A stretch of 64,000 nucleotides of DNA from an uncultured Bacteroidales bacterium. Its GTDB lineage: Bacteria > Bacteroidota > Bacteroidia > Bacteroidales > Bacteroidaceae. The stretch lies in contig CACZJU010000011.1 in NCBI GenBank assembly GCA_902781515.1, positions 25,026 through 89,025 on the forward strand, given 5' to 3'. The notes below the pieces were generated by a model, which was given only the letters and a program-made list of their open reading frames with translations, was not told the DNA's origin and searched no databases. Both the position numbers and the translations under genes were made by a program. Positions 1-8,072 of this stretch are shown here, piece by piece. Numbering within the stretch: the first letter of the stretch is position 1; each line of letters opens with the position of its first letter.

Positions 1-233
1 TGAAGTTGAGCCCATACGTATGCCAACGAATCCAATGTCTTATTTTCATCTGTAGCTCCGATGGTTATCTGCCTTGCATCCCGCATACAGGCCATATCAG
101 CCACTACAGGCCAGCATTTGACCTTGGTGATTTCATCCGTCAACACAAAAAGTCTGTCGTATGCCACATTGGCAATAGCAGCCGACAGGCTCTCCTCAAG
201 ATTATTGCTTAAAATAACGTCTTGCTTTTCCAT
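1..233 (-). CDS. aroB: 3-dehydroquinate synthase, N-terminal part (runs off left edge)
   Basis: Reading the minus strand from an ATG at 233 gives a protein beginning MEKQDVILSNNLEESLSAAI and reaching TLDSLAYVWAQL at the window edge. The spacing of the beta-alpha N-terminal half (LFVLTDEIT, then the region before the glycine-rich NAD site) fits Bacteroidetes AroB, the NAD- and metal-dependent shikimate-pathway enzyme that converts DAHP to 3-dehydroquinate. Only 77 of roughly 350 codons are present, so the catalytic centre cannot be inspected. It is divergent from the FKBP genes and has its own promoter (TAAGTTTG on the minus strand at 252-259). Identification rests on recall of the family N-terminus and is good but not certain. 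Confidence 0.7.
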   Translation of the reverse strand, partial: MEKQDVILSNNLEESLSAAIANVAYDRLFVLTDEITKVKCWPVVADMACMRDARQITIGATDENKTLDSLAYVWAQL

Positions 234-251
234 GCAACTAGTTTATCTTCG

Positions 252-259
252 CAAACTTA
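252..259 (-). promoter_or_regulatory. Promoter -7 box of aroB
   Basis: TAAGTTTG on the minus strand matches the Bacteroidetes -7 consensus TAnnTTTG. A TTGG lies about 20 nt upstream as the -33 element. The start codon is 19 nt downstream. Confidence 0.6.
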
Positions 260-324
260 CTCTTTTTTTACGACACAGCCAACCATTTTATGTTATTTTT
301 CCCTAAAAAAAGGCTATAAGCCAA

Positions 325-353
325 TTGTGTTACATTCTTTTTATGTATCTTTG
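325..353 (+). promoter_or_regulatory. Promoter of the FKBP/CotH gene cluster
   Basis: TTGTG at 325-329 and TATCTTTG at 346-353 match the Bacteroidetes -33/-7 pair. The first downstream start codon is at 394, leaving a leader of about 35 nt. Confidence 0.7.
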
Positions 354-393
354 CAGTCCGAAAATCAATATATACATATATTAAATAATAAAG

Positions 394-978
394 ATGGACA
401 AAATCAGTTACGCTCTGGGACTTGGCATTGGCCAACAGCTCAAGAGCATGAACATTGCGAATTTTAGCATCGAGGACTTCACAAAGAGCATTGCAGACGT
501 CATAAACGGCGAAGCAACACAGATGACTGCTCGAGAAGCACAGGAAATGCTGAACGAATATTTTGCCAACAAAGCGGCAGAGGACGCAAAGCAGGCAATT
601 GCCGAAGGTAAGGTATTCCTGGAGAACAACGGAAAACGCGAGGGAGTAGTAACCACAAAGAGCGGCCTACAGTATGAGGTTCTCACCGAGGGTACAGGTC
701 GCAACCCCAAGGCTACAGACAAGGTACGTTGCCATTATGAGGGCCGACTCATCAACGGTGATGTATTCGACAGTTCTTATAAGCGCAACCAGCCTGCCGA
801 CTTCGGACTGAATCAGGTGATTGCCGGATGGACCGAGGGCGTGCAGCTCATGAAGGAAGGTGCTAAGTTCCGCTTCTACATTCCTTATCTGCTGGGCTAT
901 GGAGAACAGGGTGCTGGCAGCAGCATTCCTCCCTACTCTACCCTCATCTTTGATGTGGAATTAATCAAAGTACTCTAA
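394..978 (+). CDS. FKBP-type peptidyl-prolyl cis-trans isomerase, cytoplasmic (FklB-like)
   Basis: 194 residues with no signal peptide, so it is expected in the cytoplasm. Residues about 1-85 form the helical FkpA/Mip-type dimerization arm (MDKISYALGLGIGQQLK). Residues about 90-194 are the FKBP catalytic domain, with VRCHYEGRLINGDVFDSSY, the pocket residues of QVIAGWTEGVQLMKEG and the final strand TLIFDVELIKVL. The enzyme catalyses cis-trans isomerization of Xaa-Pro bonds during folding. It is the first of three consecutive FKBP paralogues and the only one lacking an export signal. A promoter lies about 40 nt upstream. FklB and SlyD are alternatives; the N-terminal arm rules out SlyD. Confidence 0.93.
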   Translation: MDKISYALGLGIGQQLKSMNIANFSIEDFTKSIADVINGEATQMTAREAQEMLNEYFANKAAEDAKQAIAEGKVFLENNGKREGVVTTKSGLQYEVLTEGTGRNPKATDKVRCHYEGRLINGDVFDSSYKRNQPADFGLNQVIAGWTEGVQLMKEGAKFRFYIPYLLGYGEQGAGSSIPPYSTLIFDVELIKVL

Positions 979-1006
979 AAACATAAACCTAAACAAATAA
1001 ACAATT

Positions 1007-1876
1007 ATGAAAAAGTTAAGTTTTGTATTCGCAGCTGTAATTGCTGCAGTCATTGCTTCTTGTGGCAATGGCACACCCAAGGCTAACATGAAGGATGACG
1101 TAGACACTCTGAGCTACGCCATCGGTATGTCACAGACTCAGGGTCTGCGCGACTATCTGACTCGTATCGGTGTTGACAGCGCCTATATGGACGAGTTCAT
1201 CAAGGGTCTGAACGCTGGTGCAAATGCCGGTGACGACAAGAAAAAGACTGCCTACTATGCCGGTATCCAAATCGGTCAGCAAATCAGTCAGCAGATGATG
1301 AAGGGTATCAACTACGAACTCTTCGGTGAGGACAGCACACAGACTATCAGCCTGAAGAACTTTATGGCTGGTTTCGTTGCCGGTACTCTTGAAGAAGGCG
1401 GTCTGATGACTATGGAAGAGGCTCAGGTAACAGCTCGCAACAAGCAGGCTGCCATCAAGAAGGCTCAGATGGAAAAGGTTTACGGTCCTTGGAAGAAGGA
1501 GAACGAAGATTTCATGGCCAAGATTGCCAAGCAGGAAGGTCTGAACAAGTTGGAGAACGGCGTTTACTACAAGGTTATTGAAGAAGGAAAGGGTGAGATT
1601 CCTGCCGACACAAGCCGTGTAAAGGTGCACTATGAAGGTAAGCTCATCAACGACACCATATTCGACAGCTCTTACAAGCGCAATGAGCCCACAACATTCC
1701 GTTGCAACCAGGTTATTCCCGGATGGACGAACGCTCTGACTCACATGCCTGTTGGTTCTAAGTGGGAGGTTTACATTCCTCAGGAGCAGGCTTACGGAGA
1801 GCGCGAGGCTGGTGCTGTCATCAAGCCTTTCTCTACATTGGTATTCACCATCGAACTCCTTAGCATCGAGAAGTAA
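1007..1876 (+). CDS. FKBP-type peptidyl-prolyl isomerase, lipoprotein (FkpA/Mip-like)
   Basis: 289 residues. The N-terminus MKKLSFVFAAVIAAVIASCG is a lipoprotein signal with the lipidated Cys at 19, followed by NGTP rather than an acidic surface-export signal, so an outer-membrane, periplasm-facing location is likely. An extended helical arm (about 30-170, including the IGQQIS motif) precedes the FKBP domain (about 180-289; VKVHYEGKLINDTIFDSSYK, QVIPGWTNALTHMPVG). It would act as a periplasmic folding catalyst or chaperone. It starts 28 nt after the first FKBP gene and ends one nucleotide before the next start codon, indicating an operon. The FKBP domain closely parallels both neighbours, consistent with tandem duplication. 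Confidence 0.92.
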   Translation: MKKLSFVFAAVIAAVIASCGNGTPKANMKDDVDTLSYAIGMSQTQGLRDYLTRIGVDSAYMDEFIKGLNAGANAGDDKKKTAYYAGIQIGQQISQQMMKGINYELFGEDSTQTISLKNFMAGFVAGTLEEGGLMTMEEAQVTARNKQAAIKKAQMEKVYGPWKKENEDFMAKIAKQEGLNKLENGVYYKVIEEGKGEIPADTSRVKVHYEGKLINDTIFDSSYKRNEPTTFRCNQVIPGWTNALTHMPVGSKWEVYIPQEQAYGEREAGAVIKPFSTLVFTIELLSIEK

Positions 1877-1877
1877 A

Positions 1878-2771
1878 ATGAGGAAATTACTCATCATATG
1901 TGCTGCGCTGTGCTGCTTGTCAGTCAGCGCAGCATCTAACAAGAAAAAGGCTAAGAAGGAAGTCGCTCCCGTTGTGAAGGTTGACACCATCTCTGCACGC
2001 GATTTCAGTTATCTGTTCGGCAAAGCCTATACAACAGGCTTGAAGATGATGCTGGTTCAGCGCATGGGCGTGGACACCACTTATATGGCTGATTTCGTGC
2101 AGGGATTCGATGCTGCTCAGCTCACCGAGGCCGACAAGCGCATGAAAGCTCGTTTGGCTGGTATGGAAATCCGCGAGCAAGTGGATAAACAAATATTGCC
2201 ACAGGTTTCGAAGCAACTCAACGACTCCGTCACGATTCTCACTCCGGAGCTGTTTGTTGCTGGTTTCCGTGCTGCAGTATCTGGCGAGAACGATATTCTG
2301 CCAATAAGCATGGATAGCACTCAGGCTGTTGTGAACAAACAGATGAAGTACTACCAAACGGAGCGAATGGAACGCCAATATGGTGCCAATCGTCGTGCTG
2401 GAGAGGATTTCCTGAAGGAAAATGCTAAGAAAAAGGATGTGGTAACCACAGCCAGCGGTCTGCAATACAAAGTATTGGTTAAGGGCGAGGGCGAAGTTCC
2501 CACTGCCACACAGCGCGTGAAAGTTAATTACGAAGGACATCTCGTTGACGGTACAGAATTCGATAGTTCCTACAAGCGTGGTGAACCCACCACATTTGCT
2601 TGCAATCAGGTAATTAAGGGATGGACTGAGGCTTTGACTATGATGCCCGTGGGTTCTAAGTGGGAGGTTTATATTCCACAAGAACTGGCTTATGGCGAAC
2701 AGGACCGCGGTACCATCAAACCATTCTCAGCACTTATCTTTACAGTAGAATTGCTCGGAATTGAAAAGTAA
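1878..2771 (+). CDS. FKBP-type peptidyl-prolyl isomerase, exported
   Basis: 297 residues starting at the ATG one nucleotide after the previous stop. An upstream in-frame start lies inside the previous gene, but only the 1878 start gives the signal peptide MRKLLIICAALCCLSVSAAS. A lysine-rich stretch (SNKKKAKKEV) follows, then a helical arm and the FKBP domain (about 195-297; VKVNYEGHLVDGTEFDSSYK, QVIKGWTEALTMMPVG). The predicted type I signal makes it a soluble periplasmic isomerase, unlike its lipid-anchored neighbour. Its last 11 nt overlap the TTG start of the CotH gene, so translation of the two is probably coupled. Confidence 0.9.
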   Translation: MRKLLIICAALCCLSVSAASNKKKAKKEVAPVVKVDTISARDFSYLFGKAYTTGLKMMLVQRMGVDTTYMADFVQGFDAAQLTEADKRMKARLAGMEIREQVDKQILPQVSKQLNDSVTILTPELFVAGFRAAVSGENDILPISMDSTQAVVNKQMKYYQTERMERQYGANRRAGEDFLKENAKKKDVVTTASGLQYKVLVKGEGEVPTATQRVKVNYEGHLVDGTEFDSSYKRGEPTTFACNQVIKGWTEALTMMPVGSKWEVYIPQELAYGEQDRGTIKPFSALIFTVELLGIEK

Positions 2772-4785
2772 AAGACTAATATCAGCTTTCCTGAGCTGTT
2801 TGTTAGCCATAACATCTATTGCGCAGGCTAGTGAGACACATAAACGTCTCACTAACCTGCCTCACATTTACATAAACACATTCTCCGGCAACTCCATTAC
2901 AAGTAAGACCACGTATGTATTGGCAAAAATGTGGTATGTCGATGAGAATGACAGCGTAGCAGTATTCGACTCACTCCAGATTCGCGGACGCGGCAACTCC
3001 ACTTGGGGAATGGCTAAAAAGCCCTACCGATTGAAGTTCAATCAGAAAGAAAAACTGTTGGGTAAAGGCTATGCTAAAACAAAGAATTGGACTCTTCTTG
3101 CCAATCACGGAGACAAATCTCTGATTCGTAATGCTCTGACACGTCAACTTGGAGAGCGGCTTGGACTAAAGTTCAATCCCGCAGCAAAGTTTGTTGACTT
3201 GACATTAAACGACGAATACGTAGGCAATTACCAATTGTCGGACCATATTGACGTGCGCCCACATCGTGTTAACATTACAGAACAAGATTTACCCCTGACC
3301 AATGAAAGCAACATCACAGGAGGCTACCTGCTGGAAGTTGACGGATTCAAAGACTTCGAAAACGGACGCACAGGCTTTTATTCGCCCCAATATAATGTCC
3401 CCATCCGCATACACTACCCAGATAACGATGACATTGTTACGGCACAATACATATACATTCGCGACTTCATTACAAACTTTGAGAATCAACTATTCTCCAA
3501 CAACTTCAAAGAGGAACTATCATATCGTTCCAACATTGACAGTACATCACTGGCAAACTGGTATCTGGCAACAGAAATAAGCGGAAACATCGACGGATTC
3601 TTTTCAACATATTTCTACAAGGAACAGGACGATGACCATCTTTACTGGGGACCACTCTGGGACTATGACATAGCCTATGCCAACGACAACCGCAAGGGTG
3701 ACACTTCACGCCAGCTTATGCGTGATGTTGCCTTTGGCAGCGACAACTTACGCACATGGATTATTCGTTTATGGCAAGATCCTTGGTTTACGAGTCTTAT
3801 TGCCAGAAGATACAGCAAAGCTGTGAATGAAGGATTGGAAGACTATATGTTACAGCAAATCGACAGTCTCGCAACACTGCTCGACAGCTCACAACAACTC
3901 AACTACCAACGTTGGGGTATAAGCCAACGTACACTGCGTGAGTGTGTACTCTACTCAACCTATAGCCAATACATTAGCGATCTTAAGAAATACGTAAAAA
4001 ACCATATCGCATACTTATCGGAAGTTCTGAACGTCTATGTTCCTGACGAGCCAACACCCATCGTGCCTGACTTCGAAAGCGACACGCTTGTGTACTATGC
4101 CATAAGCAATTCCGGAACAGGTACATGCATTGACGTCAATACAAACAATAAGGCTTGCGCCAACCAACGTGACGAGGATAGCGAGAGCCAACAATGGCGT
4201 ATTATACCTTTAAGTAACGGATACTTCCACATCCTTAATCACATGACCGGAATGGCACTTAACGATCCTACCGAAGGAGAGCCCACTGCGACCACGCTTA
4301 CCGGCACACAACTGGACATTGCAGAAGCAGACAGTACTGACATCCGCCAACAATGGGATATAGTCAAGCAAGACGGTAACCGGTTCAATCTAATAAATGC
4401 CTTCAGCCATCACGGGGCGAACCTAAGCGGCGGAAACAGTGCCAATGGCACTTCGATACTGAGCTACACCAGCGACAGCCGTGACGCAACATCGAACAAC
4501 CGTATGTGGTACATCGAACCCGTGGCAGACTATACAGACGCTATTGAAACTATCGGCGACATAGATTATGCATTAGCGTATAACCCTGTAGCCGACCGAC
4601 TGCACTTCGGTAGCGACAATATATCTGCACTTAGCTTTGCAGTTCGTCTCTACGACCAGTCGGGTCGTCTGCTCCGAACATTTAGAGCCTCCGACGGTTG
4701 CTCAATGACCTCACTGCCCCACGGACTTTACATCGTAACATGGAAGTTCGAAGGCCGCACACACAGCATAAAATTCACGAAATAA
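2761..4785 (+). CDS. Secreted CotH-kinase family protein with ricin-like domain and T9SS tail
   Basis: 674 residues. The only start that yields a signal peptide (MKSKRLISAFLSCLLAITSI) is TTG at 2761, overlapping the upstream FKBP gene by 11 nt; no ATG is available before residue 56. Residues about 33-430 are a CotH atypical kinase domain with RGRGNSTW (75-82) and a WGPLWDYDIAY metal-site segment. Residues about 445-590 resemble a ricin-type beta-trefoil (two QQW repeats). The last about 80 residues (LPHGLYIVTW, ending SIKFTK) look like a type A T9SS sorting domain. I infer a cell-surface or secreted protein kinase or carbohydrate-binding effector; CotH proteins phosphorylate spore-coat proteins in Bacillus, but the substrate here is unknown. 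Confidence 0.85.
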   Translation: MKSKRLISAFLSCLLAITSIAQASETHKRLTNLPHIYINTFSGNSITSKTTYVLAKMWYVDENDSVAVFDSLQIRGRGNSTWGMAKKPYRLKFNQKEKLLGKGYAKTKNWTLLANHGDKSLIRNALTRQLGERLGLKFNPAAKFVDLTLNDEYVGNYQLSDHIDVRPHRVNITEQDLPLTNESNITGGYLLEVDGFKDFENGRTGFYSPQYNVPIRIHYPDNDDIVTAQYIYIRDFITNFENQLFSNNFKEELSYRSNIDSTSLANWYLATEISGNIDGFFSTYFYKEQDDDHLYWGPLWDYDIAYANDNRKGDTSRQLMRDVAFGSDNLRTWIIRLWQDPWFTSLIARRYSKAVNEGLEDYMLQQIDSLATLLDSSQQLNYQRWGISQRTLRECVLYSTYSQYISDLKKYVKNHIAYLSEVLNVYVPDEPTPIVPDFESDTLVYYAISNSGTGTCIDVNTNNKACANQRDEDSESQQWRIIPLSNGYFHILNHMTGMALNDPTEGEPTATTLTGTQLDIAEADSTDIRQQWDIVKQDGNRFNLINAFSHHGANLSGGNSANGTSILSYTSDSRDATSNNRMWYIEPVADYTDAIETIGDIDYALAYNPVADRLHFGSDNISALSFAVRLYDQSGRLLRTFRASDGCSMTSLPHGLYIVTWKFEGRTHSIKFTK

Positions 4786-4802
4786 TTTAAAACATACTTA
4801 GT

Positions 4803-6575
4803 ATGACGCAATTCGATTGGAAAGGGACATTCGAAGAATGGCACACCAAGTTCCCTACACATACGAGCCATCCTGTGATTGGAATCACGGGAAACTTTGG
4901 TGAGCGCGGATGTGAATTAGCTGAAGGTTACTATCGTAGTATATTGGAAGCAGGTGGAGTACCGATGGTTATTCCGGCATATGATGACAAAGAAGCATTG
5001 ATATGTGCACTCGACCACATTGATGCCTTACTGCTTTCTGGAGGCGGCGACATTAATCCGCTATATCTTGGTGAAGAGCCATCCCCTGCCCTGCATAGCA
5101 TAAATCCGCGTCGAGACTTTCCAGAACTTATGTTAACCAGATTGGCGTATAATCGTCAAATACCCATTCTTGGAATATGTCGAGGCTGTCAGGTATTAGC
5201 TGTAGCCCTTGACGGCAGCGTTCATCAGGATATTCACGAGGCTATGCCTAATGCTCCTTTGTTGAAACATAGTCAAGATCTTCCACGGGAATATGCCTCC
5301 CACAATGTAACCCTGAATGGAGACAGTCTCATCAACCACATTTTCGGGGATGAAGGTAATCTGCAAGTGAATAGTTTTCATCATCAGGCCGTAGATGAAG
5401 CAGGGCCTCATCTTTGTGTATCCGCGACCTCTAAAGATGGAGTAATCGAAGCTATAGAGAGTACAGAGAACAAGAGTATCATTGGCGTGCAATGGCATCC
5501 CGAATGCTTTATTCTTCGTGGGGACACGTCAATGATGCCACTCTTCCAATGGTTGGTAAACGAAGCCAGTTCATATCGTGAAACAGTTCGTTTACATGAT
5601 CGAATACTAACCCTCGACAGTCATTGCGATACACCTATGTTTGCCGACGAAGGCACAAATTTCCGCCATCGCGACAAGCAATTGTTAGTTGATCTACATA
5701 AGATGAATGAGGGACATCTCGATGCCAGCATTATGGTAGCATATATACCACAAGGTGAACGTAACGAGCAGGCATACCAAGAGGTAAAAGAAATGACTGA
5801 AAAGCGTCTCGATTACATTGCATGGCTAACAGAAACAAACCATAAATACATAGGACTTGCGAAAGCGCCTGAAGAGCTTTACAAGAATAAACGTCGCGGT
5901 CAAAAATCACTGATGATGGGCATAGAGAACGGTTATGCCATTGGGCGCGACCTGTCGCTTATTGAATACTTCCGTAAGCGTGGCGTAGTATATATGACAT
6001 TGTGCCACAACGGAGATAATGATATATGTGATTCCGCCCGTGGAAAAGGCGAGCACGGGGGGCTAAGTGACTTTGGTCGTAAGGTCGTAGCTGAGATGAA
6101 TCGCGTGGGTATGATGGTTGACCTAAGTCATGCAGCCGAAAGCAGCTTTTGGGACGCACTTAAGACAAGTAGAACGCCTATAATATGCAGTCACAGTAGT
6201 TGTCGGGCATTATGCGACCATCCGAGAAATCTTACCGACGAACAGATGCATGCACTCTCCGAAGCTGGTGGCGTAATGCAAGTGACACTATATAACGGAT
6301 TTCTGCGTACCGACGGAAAAGCTACAATAGAGGATGCCATTGAACACATACAACATGCTGTGAAAATAATGGGCATCGAACATGTAGGCATCGGTACGGA
6401 CTTCGACGGAGATGGCGGTGTTCCTGGAGTAGCAAATGCCAGCGAATTGCTCAATATCACTCGTATGCTACGAAACATTGGATATACAGACCGACAATTG
6501 CGGCTACTTTGGGGCGAGAACTTCCTACGCGTAATGCGTCAGGTACAAAGCGAAGGTCTTAAAGTTTTTCAATAA
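4803..6575 (+). CDS. Fusion of gamma-glutamyl hydrolase-type amidotransferase (C26) and membrane-dipeptidase family (M19)
   Basis: 590 residues, no signal peptide. Residues about 22-255 are a class I glutamine-amidotransferase/peptidase C26 domain with the nucleophile elbow GICRGC (Cys126) and the WHPE motif (His232, Glu234), as in PuuD. Residues about 262-585 are an M19 renal-dipeptidase domain with the zinc ligands of DSHCD (His274, Asp276), Glu375 in GIENGYAIG, His443, His464 and GTDFDGDGG (Asp533). All recognizable catalytic residues of both halves are present. I infer stepwise cytoplasmic breakdown of gamma-glutamyl peptides: release of the gamma-glutamyl group, then dipeptide cleavage. 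It is followed 12 nt later by an M28 glutaminyl-cyclase-like gene. Confidence 0.88.
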   Translation: MTQFDWKGTFEEWHTKFPTHTSHPVIGITGNFGERGCELAEGYYRSILEAGGVPMVIPAYDDKEALICALDHIDALLLSGGGDINPLYLGEEPSPALHSINPRRDFPELMLTRLAYNRQIPILGICRGCQVLAVALDGSVHQDIHEAMPNAPLLKHSQDLPREYASHNVTLNGDSLINHIFGDEGNLQVNSFHHQAVDEAGPHLCVSATSKDGVIEAIESTENKSIIGVQWHPECFILRGDTSMMPLFQWLVNEASSYRETVRLHDRILTLDSHCDTPMFADEGTNFRHRDKQLLVDLHKMNEGHLDASIMVAYIPQGERNEQAYQEVKEMTEKRLDYIAWLTETNHKYIGLAKAPEELYKNKRRGQKSLMMGIENGYAIGRDLSLIEYFRKRGVVYMTLCHNGDNDICDSARGKGEHGGLSDFGRKVVAEMNRVGMMVDLSHAAESSFWDALKTSRTPIICSHSSCRALCDHPRNLTDEQMHALSEAGGVMQVTLYNGFLRTDGKATIEDAIEHIQHAVKIMGIEHVGIGTDFDGDGGVPGVANASELLNITRMLRNIGYTDRQLRLLWGENFLRVMRQVQSEGLKVFQ

Positions 6576-6587
6576 AGGTAGAAGAAT

Positions 6588-7586
6588 ATGAAACACATAT
6601 CAACCATATTTATTACCACTTTCTTATTATTTATCTTTACGGCCTGTAACAATAAAACACGAAAGGCTGATGGAGCTGATACTATTGCAATGGTGCCATG
6701 TCCTCAATTTATAGCTGATAATGCCTTGCATAACATTCGGCAGCAATGCGAAATCGGTCCTCGTGTTCCAGGAACAGAGGAGTGGCGCAAGTGTGGAGAC
6801 AGCATTGTCACGTGGTTCTCATCACTTGGACTTAACGTGGAAGAACAGCAAACCACAGTACAATTATATGACGGTTCCAGTATTCCCTGTAGAAATATTA
6901 TTGCACATCTTAATCCCGACAATAACGACCGAATTTTGTTGTGTGCACATTGGGACAGTCGTCCTTGGGCTGACAATGACCCAGATGAGAATAATCACCA
7001 CACACCAGTACCTGCTGCAAACGACGGAGCCAGCGGTGTAGCCATGATGCTGGAGCTCGCACGTATTCTGTCTTCTGCTGACTCCATTCGCACCGGTATC
7101 GATTTCGTTTGCTTCGATGCTGAAGATTGCGGTTCCCCTCAATGGTACGATGGTCCCCATAAAGCCGACAGTTGGTGTCTGGGCTCACAATACTGGTCCC
7201 GCCAAGCTGCAGAAAATCGCTATCAAGCTCGCTTCGGCATACTCTTCGATATGGTGGGCGGTCGCGGCAGCACATTCTCACGCGAAGGCTATTCTATGCA
7301 ATACGCAATGCCCGTAGTAGAGTTGTTGTGGCACATTGCACAACAATTGGGCTATGGTCACTACTTTCCTATACGCGACGGAGGATATATCACCGATGAT
7401 CATGTATCTGTCAACCAGATAGCACAGGTACCATGCATTGATATCGTACCATACTACACTGATGGTCCTAGCTCGTTCGGTCCCACTTGGCATACCCTCG
7501 CCGATACGCCCGACAATATAGACCCCAATGTACTCAAAGCTGTCGGTCAAAGTGTTCTTCAACTCATATACAACGATGCCTTTTAA
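6588..7586 (+). CDS. M28-family glutaminyl-peptide cyclotransferase-like lipoprotein
   Basis: 332 residues with a lipoprotein signal (lipidated Cys20 in FTAC). The M28 zinc-peptidase/glutaminyl-cyclase fold follows. Visible ligands and active-site residues include His121 and Asp123 in AHWDSRPWAD, Asp146 in PAANDGASG, Glu179-Asp180 in CFDAEDCG, and the late TDDHVSVN histidine. The AHWDSRPWAD...NDGASG pattern is that of bacterial and animal glutaminyl cyclases, which convert N-terminal Gln to pyroglutamate; many Bacteroidetes homologues are annotated only as M28 peptidases. Envelope location is expected. In Bacteroidetes, Q-initiated mature exported proteins are substrates of such enzymes, so a role in N-terminal capping after signal cleavage is plausible. 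Confidence 0.85.
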   Translation: MKHISTIFITTFLLFIFTACNNKTRKADGADTIAMVPCPQFIADNALHNIRQQCEIGPRVPGTEEWRKCGDSIVTWFSSLGLNVEEQQTTVQLYDGSSIPCRNIIAHLNPDNNDRILLCAHWDSRPWADNDPDENNHHTPVPAANDGASGVAMMLELARILSSADSIRTGIDFVCFDAEDCGSPQWYDGPHKADSWCLGSQYWSRQAAENRYQARFGILFDMVGGRGSTFSREGYSMQYAMPVVELLWHIAQQLGYGHYFPIRDGGYITDDHVSVNQIAQVPCIDIVPYYTDGPSSFGPTWHTLADTPDNIDPNVLKAVGQSVLQLIYNDAF

Positions 7587-7599
7587 ACGAATAAAATTT

Positions 7600-8022
7600 A
7601 TGACTATCAACGAAATACAAGATGAAATCATAGAAGAGTTTCTTGAACTTGATGACTGGATGGACCGTTACCAGTTACTCATTGATATGGGCAACGACCA
7701 ACCATCCCTGCCTGAAAAGTATAAAACTGAACAAAACCTCATTGATGGTTGCCAAAGCCGTGTATGGTTGCAGGCCGACCTTGTAGATGGTCACGTGCAC
7801 TTCCAAGCAGAAAGTGACGCTCTTATCGTAAAAGGTATAGTGACCTTGCTATTACGAGTACTGAATGACCAAACACCAAAAGACATTCTTGATGCTGACC
7901 TATATTTCATTGAGCAGATAGGTCTGCGCGAGCACCTTTCTCCCACACGTAGCAATGGTCTGCTGGCCATGCTCAAACAAATGAAAATGTATGCTTTGGC
8001 ATATTGTCAAATTAAGAATTAA
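7600..8022 (+). CDS. sufE: SufE-family Fe-S cluster assembly protein
   Basis: 140 residues from the ATG at 7600. Upstream in-frame codons overlap the previous gene and do not match the family start MTINEIQDEIIEEF. The conserved cysteine is Cys51 in LIDGCQSRVW, the sulfur acceptor that takes persulfide from the cysteine desulfurase SufS. Length and the C-terminal RSNGLLAMLKQM helix are typical of the family. No suf genes are nearby. The last codons (IKN-stop) fall inside a phased 7-bp AATTAAG repeat, the same ending seen in the unrelated gene at 41388-42116. Confidence 0.92.
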   Translation: MTINEIQDEIIEEFLELDDWMDRYQLLIDMGNDQPSLPEKYKTEQNLIDGCQSRVWLQADLVDGHVHFQAESDALIVKGIVTLLLRVLNDQTPKDILDADLYFIEQIGLREHLSPTRSNGLLAMLKQMKMYALAYCQIKN

Positions 8023-8037
8023 GAGTTAAGAGTTAAG
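8011..8037. repeat. Phased 7-bp repeat (AATTAAG/AGTTAAG) at the end of sufE
   Basis: Four units in exact 7-bp register, containing the sufE stop codon. The same unit recurs at 42104-42146. Confidence 0.8.
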
Positions 8038-8072
8038 GTTTTTTTCACTCTTCACTTTTCACTCTTCATTAA

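Noticed and set aside
1130-1990. 286-residue minus-strand reading frame
   Set aside because: Antisense shadow of the FKBP genes.
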